Shown here one piece after another: positions 23,951-32,764 of a DNA stretch of 38,922 bases. Source of the stretch: Actinomycetes bacterium. GTDB taxonomy: Bacteria > Actinomycetota > Actinomycetes > Nanopelagicales > Nanopelagicaceae. The translations under genes and the position numbers were made by a program. The notes under the pieces were generated by a model. That model did no database searches and had not been told where the DNA came from. It saw only the letters and a program-made list of their open reading frames with translations. How positions within the stretch are numbered: position 1 is the stretch's first letter; every line of letters starts with the position of its first letter. Where the stretch lies: positions 1-38,922 of the forward strand of contig JANXZW010000059.1 of assembly GCA_025355305.1 (NCBI GenBank), in the 5' to 3' direction.

Positions 23951-25575
23951 TGAAAAATCTATTGAGTAAGAGAAGCATCGCAGTACTCGCAAGCACCATC
24001 CTTGCCCTAGCGGCAATTGTTGCAATTCCCTCTACAGCCACCGCAGCTCCTTTGTGCGACGGCAAATTCCCCGTTCAATCTTGTGTGGGCGCCACAACTG
24101 ATGGTGCACCGTACGTGATGCAAGTGCCGGCGAATTTCAATGGAACTGTCTACCTTTGGTCGCATGGATATCGTTACAACGTCGACATTCCTGCAGCGAT
24201 CCCTGGTATTGGTGGATACAAAATCACCAATACTCCAGAGCCTGGTCCGGTAGTTGGCGGCGATACCTCTGTTATCAAGTATCTTCTTGGCAAGGGATTT
24301 GCCGTGATGGGTTCCGGTTTTGCGCGTCAAGGATGGAATGCTGATTCTGGCGTTGCAACAGATGAAGAACTCATCAACACCTTTGAGGCAAAATTCACCA
24401 CGACGACTCACGTGATCGCGTGGGGCGCTTCACTCGGTGGCTTTATTACGCAAACTCTTGCGGAAAAGGACTCGGCGGCTCTCTCTGCGGCTGGTCCACT
24501 CTGCGTCGCTTCACCAAGTGTGGAAGCCGAGCTGCAAATGGCAGGTGATTTCCTCTGGGGGCTAAAGACCTTATTTGATCCGACGATCAAGGCGGGAAAT
24601 TACTCACCTGGTGCTGCTGGTTATGCCGAAGCTATGGGCGATCTTGGAAAGGTCTTCACGGTTATGGGCAAGTTGCAGGCAAGCATCGCCTCTGGCGCTT
24701 GGCCAAGCACCGCTCCGGCCGCCATCCATGCTGTCGGTTTAGACCAGATCCCAAGTCGTTCAGCTCTACTGCTGCTCGGTCTCATGTCTGGCATTCCAAC
24801 ACAGAGCGCTCACTTCGACTCCACCACTGGTCCTGGTTCAGTAAATAGCAGCGCCTACACCGCCTTCGCTGCTGCAGCTAGCCCGGCACTTGCAATCCTT
24901 GAAAACGGTGCAACCGCTGCCGCACTCGCTGTCTTAGTAACCTACGACGTTGAGCTGCAGTCCGGTGGAGCGATCTTTGACAACACAAAGACCGATTACT
25001 CCGCACGTGTCGCATCGGAGGCAACGATCTTCAATGCAGGTTTGAGTGGCGCGACTGCGACAGCGGGACTCTTGGGCTATCTTGCTCAGGCCCCACGTGC
25101 TGTAGCTAGTGGAACAGCACTAGCAAAGATGCGTTCACTCGCACAATGGACCGGCAAAGTTAGCGTGCCAACCGTTGCGATGACCGGCGTAGCCGATCCC
25201 GTGACTCCAGCCGGAGACTTGACCTATTTGGCTCAGCAATATGCCAAGCAATGGGAGACGGCTCATCAAGCGACGCTTGGCAAGGGTCGACCTCCATATA
25301 ACTTAATCGCCCTCTTTGGTTTGACTCCAGCCCATTACACAACGTTCACTGACGCTGGCCTTCCAATTACTACGACGGCTGCGGCAAATGGAACCAATCA
25401 CTGCAACTTCAATGTGAAGCAATACATTGCTGTCGCAGATCTCTTGGCCTACGCCTCTGCTAATGGAAAGGACTTATCTGGTGGCGCGCTCTACACCAAA
25501 GTTCGCAAGATGGGGGGCACAACGCGGGATGTGAAGTTTGCACCTGCGCTACCGAAGTTCTACGCTGCGGATTAA
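23950..25575 (+). CDS. Secreted alpha/beta hydrolase of unknown substrate
   Basis: The 541-residue protein has a signal peptide (cleavage probably after Ala33, TATAA) and an alpha/beta hydrolase core. The oxyanion segment WSHGYR is at residues 70-75 and the nucleophile elbow GASLGG puts Ser161 at the tip. Asp416 in TGVADPVTP and His484 in GTNHCNF are the best candidates for the rest of the triad. About 200 residues rich in Ala, Leu and Gly (about 190-390) form a large cap domain. Cys36/Cys45 could form a disulphide. The family could contain peptidases, esterases or depolymerases. I do not recognise a specific one. The one-base overlap with the binding-protein gene implies coupled expression with the importer. 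Confidence 0.85.
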   Translation: MKNLLSKRSIAVLASTILALAAIVAIPSTATAAPLCDGKFPVQSCVGATTDGAPYVMQVPANFNGTVYLWSHGYRYNVDIPAAIPGIGGYKITNTPEPGPVVGGDTSVIKYLLGKGFAVMGSGFARQGWNADSGVATDEELINTFEAKFTTTTHVIAWGASLGGFITQTLAEKDSAALSAAGPLCVASPSVEAELQMAGDFLWGLKTLFDPTIKAGNYSPGAAGYAEAMGDLGKVFTVMGKLQASIASGAWPSTAPAAIHAVGLDQIPSRSALLLLGLMSGIPTQSAHFDSTTGPGSVNSSAYTAFAAAASPALAILENGATAAALAVLVTYDVELQSGGAIFDNTKTDYSARVASEATIFNAGLSGATATAGLLGYLAQAPRAVASGTALAKMRSLAQWTGKVSVPTVAMTGVADPVTPAGDLTYLAQQYAKQWETAHQATLGKGRPPYNLIALFGLTPAHYTTFTDAGLPITTTAAANGTNHCNFNVKQYIAVADLLAYASANGKDLSGGALYTKVRKMGGTTRDVKFAPALPKFYAAD

Positions 25576-25607
25576 TCACAGATAGAACCCGCTTAGCCTC
25601 GAGTGTG

Positions 25608-25652
25608 AAAAAGCCTCGCGATCTCTCCTAGGAGAAGTCACGAGGCCTTTTC
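25608..25652 (+). terminator. Rho-independent terminator after the hydrolase gene
   Basis: AAAAAGCCTCG (25608-25618) pairs with CGAGGCCTTTT (25641-25651) with one A-C mismatch. Inside is the palindrome TCTCCTAGGAGA, giving a long two-part stem followed by TTTTCT. It stands 33 nt after the hydrolase stop and ends the alr/transporter/hydrolase transcript before tsaE. Confidence 0.8.
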
Positions 25653-25656
25653 TATT

Positions 25657-25700
25657 AACCTTCCACCAACCTTCCACCAACCTTCCACTATCCTTTCACT
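25657..25700 (+). repeat. 11-bp tandem repeat (AACCTTCCACC) at the tsaE promoter
   Basis: Three head-to-tail copies of AACCTTCCACC occupy 25657-25667, 25668-25678 and 25679-25689 (the last copy ends in T). A fourth degenerate copy (ATCCTTTCACT, 25690-25700) runs right up to the GTG start of tsaE. The array lies between the terminator and the start codon and therefore covers the whole promoter space of the tsaE-tsaB-rimI-tsaD operon. Confidence 0.85.
25689..25694 (+). promoter_or_regulatory. Putative leaderless promoter -10 element of tsaE
   Basis: TATCCT (25689-25694) stands exactly 6 nt before the GTG start at 25701. No Shine-Dalgarno sequence precedes the GTG. A -10 element at this distance would start transcription at or beside the start codon, as in leaderless mRNAs, which are frequent in actinobacteria. 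No good -35 hexamer is visible. Confidence 0.5.
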
Positions 25701-26132
25701 GTGTCCGAGGAACGAACCGCAATCAACTCTGCAGCAGAGATGCAAGCGTTAGGTAAGCAGATTGGTTCAAGGTTGCTGCAGGGTGATGTTGTTTTACTTC
25801 GCGGAGGGCTTGGAGCCGGTAAGACAACCTTGGCGCGAGGCATCGGTTCCGCTCTTGGAATTGAGGATGTCACATCTCCTACCTTCGTCATTTCTAAGAT
25901 CTACATGGGCTCTCTGCCCTTCGTGCATGTTGATGCTTATCGGTTGATAGGAAGTGAATTAGCCCTCTTTGATGATCTCGATCTAGAAGCGCGAATCCCG
26001 CACTCGATTACGGTGATCGAATGGGGCGAGGGATTTGTTGAGAGATTGGTCGACTCATTTATTGAGATTGATTTGGAGTTCGGGGCGAGCTCGCAGCAGC
26101 GCCTGGTGACGATAACGGGGCTGGATCGGTGA
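25701..26132 (+). CDS. tsaE: tRNA threonylcarbamoyladenosine biosynthesis ATPase TsaE
   Basis: TsaE is the ATPase that assists TsaB-TsaD in making t6A at tRNA position 37. The 143-residue protein has Walker A GGLGAGKTT (Lys41), the conserved TSPTFVISK segment, and HVDAYRL and VIEWGEGF further on, all typical of PF02367. The start codon is GTG 25701 without a Shine-Dalgarno sequence. It overlaps the following tsaB-rimI gene by 4 bp. In other actinobacteria it follows alr more or less directly, but here a transporter cassette lies between them. Confidence 0.95.
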   Translation: MSEERTAINSAAEMQALGKQIGSRLLQGDVVLLRGGLGAGKTTLARGIGSALGIEDVTSPTFVISKIYMGSLPFVHVDAYRLIGSELALFDDLDLEARIPHSITVIEWGEGFVERLVDSFIEIDLEFGASSQQRLVTITGLDR

Positions 26133-27115
26133 AGACGACTCTGGTTATCGATACCGCAACAGACCGGACCACCGCTGGCTTGGTCAGAGACGGTGTTGTC
26201 ATCTCCGAGCTGCACCATGACGATCCCCTGGCGCACGGTGAAGTCCTGCCTAAATTGGTCGCAGCACTGCTCGCCGAAAATCTTGCGATTGATCTCGTAG
26301 CAATTGGGATGGGGCCAGGTCCATTTACCGGATTGCGAGTAGGAATTGCCTTTGGGCAATCATTCGCGCTAGCGCGCAACATTCCGTGGGTGGGGGTTTC
26401 ATCTCTCGCTGCAATGGCTAGCGCACACAACGATACGGAATTTATCGTCGCCATCGATGCTCGGCGTAGAGAGTACTTTTGTGAGCATTATCGGGGTGGA
26501 AAGTTGTATGCGCCCGGTCGAGCTCTGCAACGAGAGGAGCTGTCGAATTCGACTCTCCCCATCTATCTCGAGCCCCCAGCCGCGCTCGGCTTAGCCGCTT
26601 TAGCCAGCACAGCACTCTCTGTTGCAGAACCGATTTACATCAGAAAGCCAGATGCTTACCCAGCTCCCAAGGGTGTCAAAGTTCGTCCTTGGACTCATAC
26701 TGATTTAGTTCCAATCTATTCTTTAGAGCGCGCGATATATCTGGAGGATCCGTGGAGTTTCGAACAATTTAAAGAGGAGTTCGCCGGAAAGTCGCGGCAG
26801 TATCTAGTCGCAGAATTTGGGGGCAACATTGTTGGCTACGCAGGCATAATGCTTGCCGGCGATGTCACGGATATTTTGACTCTCACTGTCGCGCCAGATT
26901 TTAGACGGCGTGGAATTGCTCGCGAATTTCTAAAGCGGATGATTGATTGGTCTCGCAACCAAAAGGTCGATGCGATGATGTTAGAGATGCGCGTTGGAAA
27001 TGTAGAAGCTGAACCGCTCTACTTAGAAAATGGTTTTCGCAAAATTGCTGAGCGCGCCGATTATTACGGGCCGGGGATTACCGCGGTAGTTATGCGAAAA
27101 GAGTTGGGGAGATGA
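26129..27115 (+). CDS. tsaB-rimI: TsaB-RimI fusion: t6A factor TsaB joined to ribosomal S18 N-acetyltransferase
   Basis: One frame of 328 residues contains two domains that are normally separate proteins. Residues 1-176 are Tsa[28 protein letters not shown] and [21 protein letters not shown], ending with the family's usual last motif PIYIRKPDA. Residues 183-325 are a GNAT domain of the RimI type: [32 protein letters not shown] with the acetyl-CoA loop at 259-264, and [19 protein letters not shown]. RimI acetylates the N-terminus of ribosomal protein S18. The start is GTG 26129 in a GTGA overlap with tsaE, and tsaD overlaps the end by 4 bp. Similar fusions are known in some actinobacteria. Confidence 0.94.
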   Translation: MKTTLVIDTATDRTTAGLVRDGVVISELHHDDPLAHGEVLPKLVAALLAENLAIDLVAIGMGPGPFTGLRVGIAFGQSFALARNIPWVGVSSLAAMASAHNDTEFIVAIDARRREYFCEHYRGGKLYAPGRALQREELSNSTLPIYLEPPAALGLAALASTALSVAEPIYIRKPDAYPAPKGVKVRPWTHTDLVPIYSLERAIYLEDPWSFEQFKEEFAGKSRQYLVAEFGGNIVGYAGIMLAGDVTDILTLTVAPDFRRRGIAREFLKRMIDWSRNQKVDAMMLEMRVGNVEAEPLYLENGFRKIAERADYYGPGITAVVMRKELGR

Positions 27116-28131
27116 TTAGCCAGCCGTTAGTTTTAGGAATAGAAACCTCCTGCGATGAGACCGCAGTTGGAATTGTTCGTGGACGTACTCTGCTTGCTAA
27201 TGTGATTTCATCAAGCGTGGAGGAACATGCGCGCTTTGGTGGGGTCGTTCCTGAAATTGCGAGCCGAGCCCATTTAGAAGCAATGCCCTACGTCATTAAG
27301 CAAGCGCTTCGCGATGCAAAAGTTTCTTTGAGCGATATCGATGCTGTTGGCGTTACGGCGGGACCAGGGTTGATTGGTGCGTTGCTCGTAGGAACGGGTG
27401 CAGCGCATGGAATAGCATTGGCACTGGATAAACCTTTATACGGCGTCAATCACCTCTCAGCTCATCTCGCAGTCGATGCGCTAGATCAAAGCCGCGACCT
27501 TAGCCCAGCAATTGGTTTGTTGGTAAGTGGGGGACACAGTTCGATCATCGAAGTTACCGATCTCGCGCTCGCTGTGAAGGTTTTGGGTTCGACGATTGAT
27601 GATGCCGCCGGGGAGGCCTTTGACAAGATCGCCAGGGTTCTGGAACTCGACTTTCCGGGGGGACCGGCGATTGATCGCCTTGCTCTGAGCGGTGATCCAG
27701 CAGCCATCGACTTCCCCCGTGGCCTGCAGAGCTCTGATTTCAACTTCTCTTTTAGCGGACTCAAAAGTGCGGTAGCAAGGTACTTGCAGCAGACCCCGGA
27801 GGCTATACGTGCCGATGTTGCTGCCTCATTCCAGGAGGCGGTAGTCGACGTTCTGTTGACTAAGGCGCTGCGAGCCTGCGCCGAAACGGGAATTGCAGCC
27901 CTTCTCATCGCCGGAGGCGTGGCGGCCAACTCTCGGCTACGAGCCGAGGCGGCAAGACGCTGTCAAATGGCCGGAGTAGAGCTACGGATCCCCCCGATGG
28001 AGCTCTGCACCGACAATGGAGTGATGGTGGCAGCGCTGACCTCCCTCGCTCTCAGCGCCGGGGTCGCCCCCAGCGCTATCGGCTTCCCCACCCTCTCGAC
28101 GGTTCCTTTGAACCAGCCCACCTGGGCTTAA
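27112..28131 (+). CDS. tsaD: tRNA N6-adenosine threonylcarbamoyltransferase TsaD
   Basis: TsaD transfers the threonylcarbamoyl group to A37 of ANN-decoding tRNAs. The 339-residue protein begins [17 protein letters not shown], has [13 protein letters not shown] near residue 82, and carries the metal-binding His114 and His118 in [40 protein letters not shown] and the C-terminal ELCTDNGVM complete the ASKHA fold. A 4-bp overlap with tsaB-rimI makes tsaE-tsaB/rimI-tsaD one operon. The palindrome TGGGCTTAAGCCCA covers its stop codon, without a T tract. Confidence 0.97.
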   Translation: MISQPLVLGIETSCDETAVGIVRGRTLLANVISSSVEEHARFGGVVPEIASRAHLEAMPYVIKQALRDAKVSLSDIDAVGVTAGPGLIGALLVGTGAAHGIALALDKPLYGVNHLSAHLAVDALDQSRDLSPAIGLLVSGGHSSIIEVTDLALAVKVLGSTIDDAAGEAFDKIARVLELDFPGGPAIDRLALSGDPAAIDFPRGLQSSDFNFSFSGLKSAVARYLQQTPEAIRADVAASFQEAVVDVLLTKALRACAETGIAALLIAGGVAANSRLRAEAARRCQMAGVELRIPPMELCTDNGVMVAALTSLALSAGVAPSAIGFPTLSTVPLNQPTWA

Positions 28132-28160
28132 GCCCAGCCCTCCCAAGGCTCTATCTCCGA

Positions 28161-28190
28161 TTGGAAGGCTTTTGCGCCTTTCGCTAGAGT
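28161..28190 (+). promoter_or_regulatory. Putative groL promoter
   Basis: TTGGAA (28161-28166) and TAGAGT (28185-28190) are separated by 18 bp and resemble sigma-70 family -35 and -10 hexamers. The small stem AAGGC/GCCTT (28165-28180) lies inside. The CIRCE operator begins 4 bp after the -10, so the transcription start would fall within the operator, the usual arrangement for HrcA repression. Confidence 0.55.
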
Positions 28191-28194
28191 GTGG

Positions 28195-28221
28195 TTAGCA
28201 CTCGCCCCAGGTGAGTGATAA
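28195..28221 (+). promoter_or_regulatory. CIRCE operator (HrcA site) before groL
   Basis: TTAGCACTC (28195-28203), a 9-bp spacer, then GAGTGATAA (28213-28221) match the CIRCE consensus TTAGCACTC-N9-GAGTGCTAA with a single mismatch in the right arm. CIRCE is bound by the heat-shock repressor HrcA. The groL Shine-Dalgarno sequence GGGAGA follows at about 28232, before the ATG at 28247. Confidence 0.92.
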
Positions 28222-28231
28222 CGATTCTTAA

Positions 28232-29866
<1,635 letters not shown>

Positions 29867-29883
29867 AGGTTCAAAATATCGTC

Positions 29884-29916
29884 AAAGAGCCCCCCAATTA
29901 TCTTGGGGGGCTCTTT
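29884..29916 (+). terminator. Strong rho-independent terminator after groL
   Basis: AAAGAGCCCCCCAA (29884-29897) and TTGGGGGGCTCTTT (29903-29916) form a perfect 14-bp stem with a 5-nt loop and a terminal TTT. It begins 17 nt after the groL stop, isolating groL from the next gene. Confidence 0.93.
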
Positions 29917-29921
29917 CGCAT

Positions 29922-29927
29922 TACCCT
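29922..29927 (+). promoter_or_regulatory. Putative leaderless promoter -10 element of the DUF3027 gene
   Basis: TACCCT (29922-29927) lies exactly 6 nt before the ATG at 29934, and no Shine-Dalgarno sequence is present. The strong groL terminator ends only 5 bp upstream, so the -35 region would lie within the terminator stem. The arrangement is consistent with a leaderless transcript. Confidence 0.45.
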
Positions 29928-29933
29928 TGCTCC

Positions 29934-30605
29934 ATGAGCGATACATTCAATGCGCTAGAGATGGCTCGTAGCGCTGCGATCGAGGACTCCCACGATCCAA
30001 AATTTGTCGGTGCTCTCGTCTCGATTGATCAAGAAGATGAGCGAATCGCTACCTACCTTTTCGAGTCCGCCTTACCTGGATATTTTGGTTGGCGCTGGGC
30101 CGTCACAATTATCAAGGTCGATGAAGCTGCCCCCGCCACAATTGCAGATGTCGTACTGCTACCCGGTGCAGATTCACTTGTTGCACCTGAGTGGGTTCCA
30201 TATAAAGAGCGCATCGAGTCGGGTGATGTAGGAGTCGGGGATATCATTCCGACCTCTGCGGATGACATCCGTCTGGTAGCTGGCTTTGACGCCCTTCCTG
30301 GTGATGAAGATCTGGCACTCTATGAACAGATCGAACTGGGTCTAGGTCGCGCTCGCGTCCTTTCAATTGTGGGACGAGATGCGGCGAGCAAGCGGTGGTA
30401 CGAGGGCGATCGCGGACCCAATACCCCTATTGCGCAATATGCACCGCTCTCCTGCCACAGCTGTGGCTTCTTTCTCCCCATTGCAGGCTCGCTCCGCTCC
30501 GCCTTTGGAGTCTGCGCAAACGCGCTCTCGCCGGAAGATGCTCGCGTGGTCTCAGTCGATCATGGCTGTGGTGCTCACTCGCAAGCACTGATTGTTCCCG
30601 AATAG
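29934..30605 (+). CDS. DUF3027 family protein with putative zinc site
   Basis: The 223-residue protein belongs to DUF3027, found in actinobacteria and of unknown function. Recognisable family features are LPGYFGWRWAVTI near residue 50, LLPGADSLVAPEWVPYKERI, GDVGVGDIIPTSADD, and the C-terminal CHSCGFFLPIAGSLRSAFGVCANALSPEDARVVSVDHGCGAHS. The last segment has a CxxC pair plus further Cys and His residues that could bind zinc. The frame is open back to 29829, but that would run through the groL terminator, so ATG 29934 is the real start. In many actinobacteria this gene neighbours a cold-shock protein gene, as here. Confidence 0.88.
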   Translation: MSDTFNALEMARSAAIEDSHDPKFVGALVSIDQEDERIATYLFESALPGYFGWRWAVTIIKVDEAAPATIADVVLLPGADSLVAPEWVPYKERIESGDVGVGDIIPTSADDIRLVAGFDALPGDEDLALYEQIELGLGRARVLSIVGRDAASKRWYEGDRGPNTPIAQYAPLSCHSCGFFLPIAGSLRSAFGVCANALSPEDARVVSVDHGCGAHSQALIVPE

Positions 30606-30729
30606 CGAGCAAAGATTGGCGCAGCGCCAACGAGTAATAATCCGATAAAGTAAGGTTCTTGCCAGCAGCACTGTTGGCCGTGTTAGCGTTCCACGAGCGC
30701 TTGTACTTTATTTATGAAGGGAGACGCCA
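30606..30729 (+). promoter_or_regulatory. DUF3027-cold shock intergenic region
   Basis: This 124-nt spacer contains a small hairpin, TTGGC/GCCAA (30616-30630), just after the DUF3027 stop and without a T tract. The region before the cold-shock gene has TACTTT and TATTTAT near 30704-30715, either of which could be a -10 element, but no clear -35. AAGGGAG (30717-30723) is a strong Shine-Dalgarno sequence 6 nt before the ATG. A long structured 5' leader of the kind found on E. coli cspA is not obvious. Confidence 0.4.
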
Positions 30730-31113
30730 ATGCCCATTGGTCGCGTTAAGTGGTTCAGCCTGGAAAAGGGATTTGGCTTTATCTCCTCTGAAGAGGGCGA
30801 AGATGTTTATCTCGCGGCCTCGGCACTTCCAAGTGGTGTAACCAGCGTTAAGCCTGGCACCAAGCTGGAGTTCGGTGTGGCGGAAGGACGCCGCGGACCG
30901 CAGGCACTTTCGATCAGGGTGATTGAAGAGCCAGCCTCTGTTGTGGCCAACACTCGGATCAATGCAGATGATCTTGCAACCATCATTGAAGATTCCATCA
31001 AGATGCTCGACAAGGTTGGAAATGGTCTACGTCATGGTCGCTATCCAACAAATGTGGAAGCGGAGCGACTCGGAAAAGTCTTGCGCGGAATCGCTGGTCA
31101 GATCGAGGGTTAA
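30730..31113 (+). CDS. Cold-shock domain protein with C-terminal extension
   Basis: The 127-residue protein has an N-terminal cold-shock domain (residues 1-66). RNP1 is KGFGFI and the start is GRVKWFSLEKGFGFISSEEGEDVYL. RNP2 is less clear, because the usual VFVH is VYLA here. The remaining 60 residues form a predicted helical domain (NADDLATIIEDSIKMLDKVGNGL, then AERLGKVLRGIAGQI) that ordinary 65-70-residue Csp proteins lack. Such longer Csp proteins next to a DUF3027 gene occur widely in actinobacteria. It probably binds single-stranded nucleic acid. Its stop is 5 bp from the convergent stop of the DUF2530 gene. Confidence 0.93.
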   Translation: MPIGRVKWFSLEKGFGFISSEEGEDVYLAASALPSGVTSVKPGTKLEFGVAEGRRGPQALSIRVIEEPASVVANTRINADDLATIIEDSIKMLDKVGNGLRHGRYPTNVEAERLGKVLRGIAGQIEG

Positions 31114-31118
31114 CTCTC

Positions 31119-31301
31119 CTACTTACTCTCTGGCTTTTTACGGAGAGCTCGAAGAATGTAAGCGGTTCCAAGTAATCCAAGTGAAATGCCAACAAGGCAG
31201 ATCCAGATAGAGGAATGTTTGGCTCCCATCGCCAGCTCAATGACGAGCACAACAAACCAGGCAGATGTCCCGAGAATCACAATTGGTAGCGTCTGTCTCA
31301 C
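31119..31301 (-). CDS. DUF2530 family small membrane protein
   Basis: This 60-residue minus-strand protein starts with GTG (31301-31299) and has two transmembrane segments (ILGTSAWFVVLVIELAM and IWICLVGISLGLLGTAYIL). The tail is positively charged, RALRKKPESK. The pattern WFVVLV followed by W-C-G-LGLLG fits DUF2530, an actinobacterial family of unknown function. It converges on the cold-shock gene (5 bp between the stops) and diverges from the MFS gene (50 bp between the starts). No Shine-Dalgarno sequence is clear upstream. Confidence 0.75.
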   Translation of the reverse strand: MRQTLPIVILGTSAWFVVLVIELAMGAKHSSIWICLVGISLGLLGTAYILRALRKKPESK

Positions 31302-31339
31302 AGAGCGAGCATACTTCCAGCCAGTCAGCGCCGCGCTTG

Positions 31340-31345
31340 TAGACT
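31340..31345 (+). promoter_or_regulatory. Putative leaderless promoter -10 element of the MFS gene
   Basis: TAGACT (31340-31345) lies exactly 6 nt before ATG 31352, and there is no Shine-Dalgarno sequence. The divergent DUF2530 gene begins 50 bp away, so the region serves both directions. A -35 candidate (TTCCAG, 31315-31320) is weak and 19 bp away. Confidence 0.45.
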
Positions 31346-31351
31346 GCGATT

Positions 31352-32578
31352 ATGTCCTCCAATGAAGGGTCGTTGCGCTCCTTCAAGCATCGCAATTTCC
31401 GCCTATTTTTCACCGCAAATTTGATTTCAAATATTGGCACATGGGCACAACGTGTCGCACAGGATTGGTTGGTAGTGACCGATCTCCATCGCGGAGGCTC
31501 TGAGCTTGGAATAGTTACGGGTCTGCAGTTTCTGCCGATGCTGATCTTCAGTTTGTATGCCGGGTCACTGGCTGACCGCCTTGATAAACGCAAGTTGTTG
31601 ATTATCACCAATGCAGGTGGGGGAGTAACCGCTGGAATCTTAGGGTGGTTGATAATCTCTCACAAGGTAACTCTCGTTGAGGTTTTTGTGCTCGCTTTTA
31701 CACTCGGACTCTTTGGGGCTCTTGATACCCCCGTTCGTCAATCATTTACCTCAGAATTAGTTGGCAAGAGTGACATAGCAAATGCTGTGAGTCTCAACTC
31801 CGCCAACTTCAATCTTGGAAGGTTGATTGGGCCAGCGGTTTCCGGAATCCTGATCAAGTACTTTCACACCGGTCCATCGTTTTTGCTTAATGCTGGCTCC
31901 TACTCAGTGGTTATCGTTGCACTTCTTCTTATGAGACCCGATGAACTCCATCGATTACCTAAGAGTGACAAGGACCGAAAAATTGCGGAGAGTTTGCGAT
32001 ACATCAGAGGTCGGTTGGATCTGATTGCAGTCATTGCCACGGTATTTTTCGCCTCGACTTTTGGACTTAACTTTCAAATTTTCAATGCCTTAATTTCAAC
32101 GAAGATCTTCCACAAGGATGCTGGAGCCTTTGGTCTGCTCGGCAGCGTCCTTGCCATTGGATCGTTAGGCGCGGCAATTATCTCTACGCGCTTAGATCAA
32201 AAACGCAAGCCACTCTTCATCATAGGTTGTTCGGCAATATTCGGAGTCTTGCTGATTGGTCAGGCTTTTATGCCGACATATTTAACTTTTGCGGTAGCTC
32301 TACCATTTTGTGGTTTCTTTGCGCTGACAACGATGATCTCCGCTAACACCTATGTTCAAACAACGACCCCACACGAACTTCGTGGACGGGTGATGGGTTT
32401 TTATATCCTTGTTTTTCTTGGAGCTACGCCCGTAGGTTCTCCGCTAATTGGGTGGCTATCCGATCTAGTCGGAGTTCGACAGACTGTCGCCATATGCGGG
32501 GCGGTCACAACTCTTGGGGCCCTTCTTATCTACCTGCGCTTAAGGAAACGATTGGCAACCTTCAAATTTGTGGCTTAG
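31352..32578 (+). CDS. Major facilitator superfamily exporter (EntS/MFS_3-like)
   Basis: The 408-residue protein has about twelve hydrophobic segments. Family signatures are FRLFFTANLISNIGTWAQRVAQDWLV near residue 17, GSLADRLDKRKLLIITNA near residue 71 (the A-like motif after TM2), LDTPVRQSFTSELVGK, and the second-half motif TPHELRGRVMGFYILVF. This pattern fits the MFS_3 branch, which includes enterobactin exporter EntS and many drug or secretion-effector exporters. The substrate is not determined. It stands divergent to the DUF2530 gene. A hairpin overlaps its stop codon. Confidence 0.88.
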   Translation: MSSNEGSLRSFKHRNFRLFFTANLISNIGTWAQRVAQDWLVVTDLHRGGSELGIVTGLQFLPMLIFSLYAGSLADRLDKRKLLIITNAGGGVTAGILGWLIISHKVTLVEVFVLAFTLGLFGALDTPVRQSFTSELVGKSDIANAVSLNSANFNLGRLIGPAVSGILIKYFHTGPSFLLNAGSYSVVIVALLLMRPDELHRLPKSDKDRKIAESLRYIRGRLDLIAVIATVFFASTFGLNFQIFNALISTKIFHKDAGAFGLLGSVLAIGSLGAAIISTRLDQKRKPLFIIGCSAIFGVLLIGQAFMPTYLTFAVALPFCGFFALTTMISANTYVQTTTPHELRGRVMGFYILVFLGATPVGSPLIGWLSDLVGVRQTVAICGAVTTLGALLIYLRLRKRLATFKFVA

Positions 32579-32596
32579 CCCACAGCTGAAAATTTG
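32563..32596 (+). terminator. Hairpin at the end of the MFS gene, possible terminator
   Basis: CAAATTT (32563-32569) can pair with AAATTTG (32590-32596), and GTGG (32570-32573) with CCAC (32580-32583), forming a two-part stem with a 6-nt bulge on the right side. The structure spans the MFS stop codon. A T tract does not follow, so its role as terminator is uncertain. Confidence 0.4.
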
Positions 32597-32764
32597 TATC
32601 CGATTTGTGATGATTTATGGTGCCCAATCGCGCCCTGTAAGCAGATTTTCGGGGGAAAAAGCGCTTGCTGAATGGCTTGTTACTCGCGAATTTGAGATAC
32701 TTGGATATTAAACAAATAGTTCAAAATGAACTTTTTGAGGGCGTTTTGCGGGGGTGATGAATTG
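32597..32764 (+). promoter_or_regulatory. Leader region of the giant surface protein gene
   Basis: This 168-nt region precedes the large secreted protein gene. It has AGTTC/GAACT (32718-32722 with 32728-32732) as a small stem followed by TTTT, a weak attenuator-like element, and several possible -10 hexamers (GATACT and GATATT near 32696-32709) with no unique pairing to a -35. GGGGGTGAT (32750-32758) is a strong Shine-Dalgarno sequence 6 nt before ATG 32765. I do not recognise a known riboswitch. Confidence 0.4.

Noticed and set aside
25657-25689. The 11-bp repeats as a phage attachment site or insertion-sequence remnant
   Set aside because: No integrase, transposase, tRNA or target duplication is nearby. 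The copies are contiguous and short, fitting slippage or regulator sites better.
28123-28136. Palindrome TGGGCTTAAGCCCA at the tsaD stop as a terminator
   Set aside because: It has almost no loop and no T tract. It may pair weakly, but it is not a convincing intrinsic terminator.
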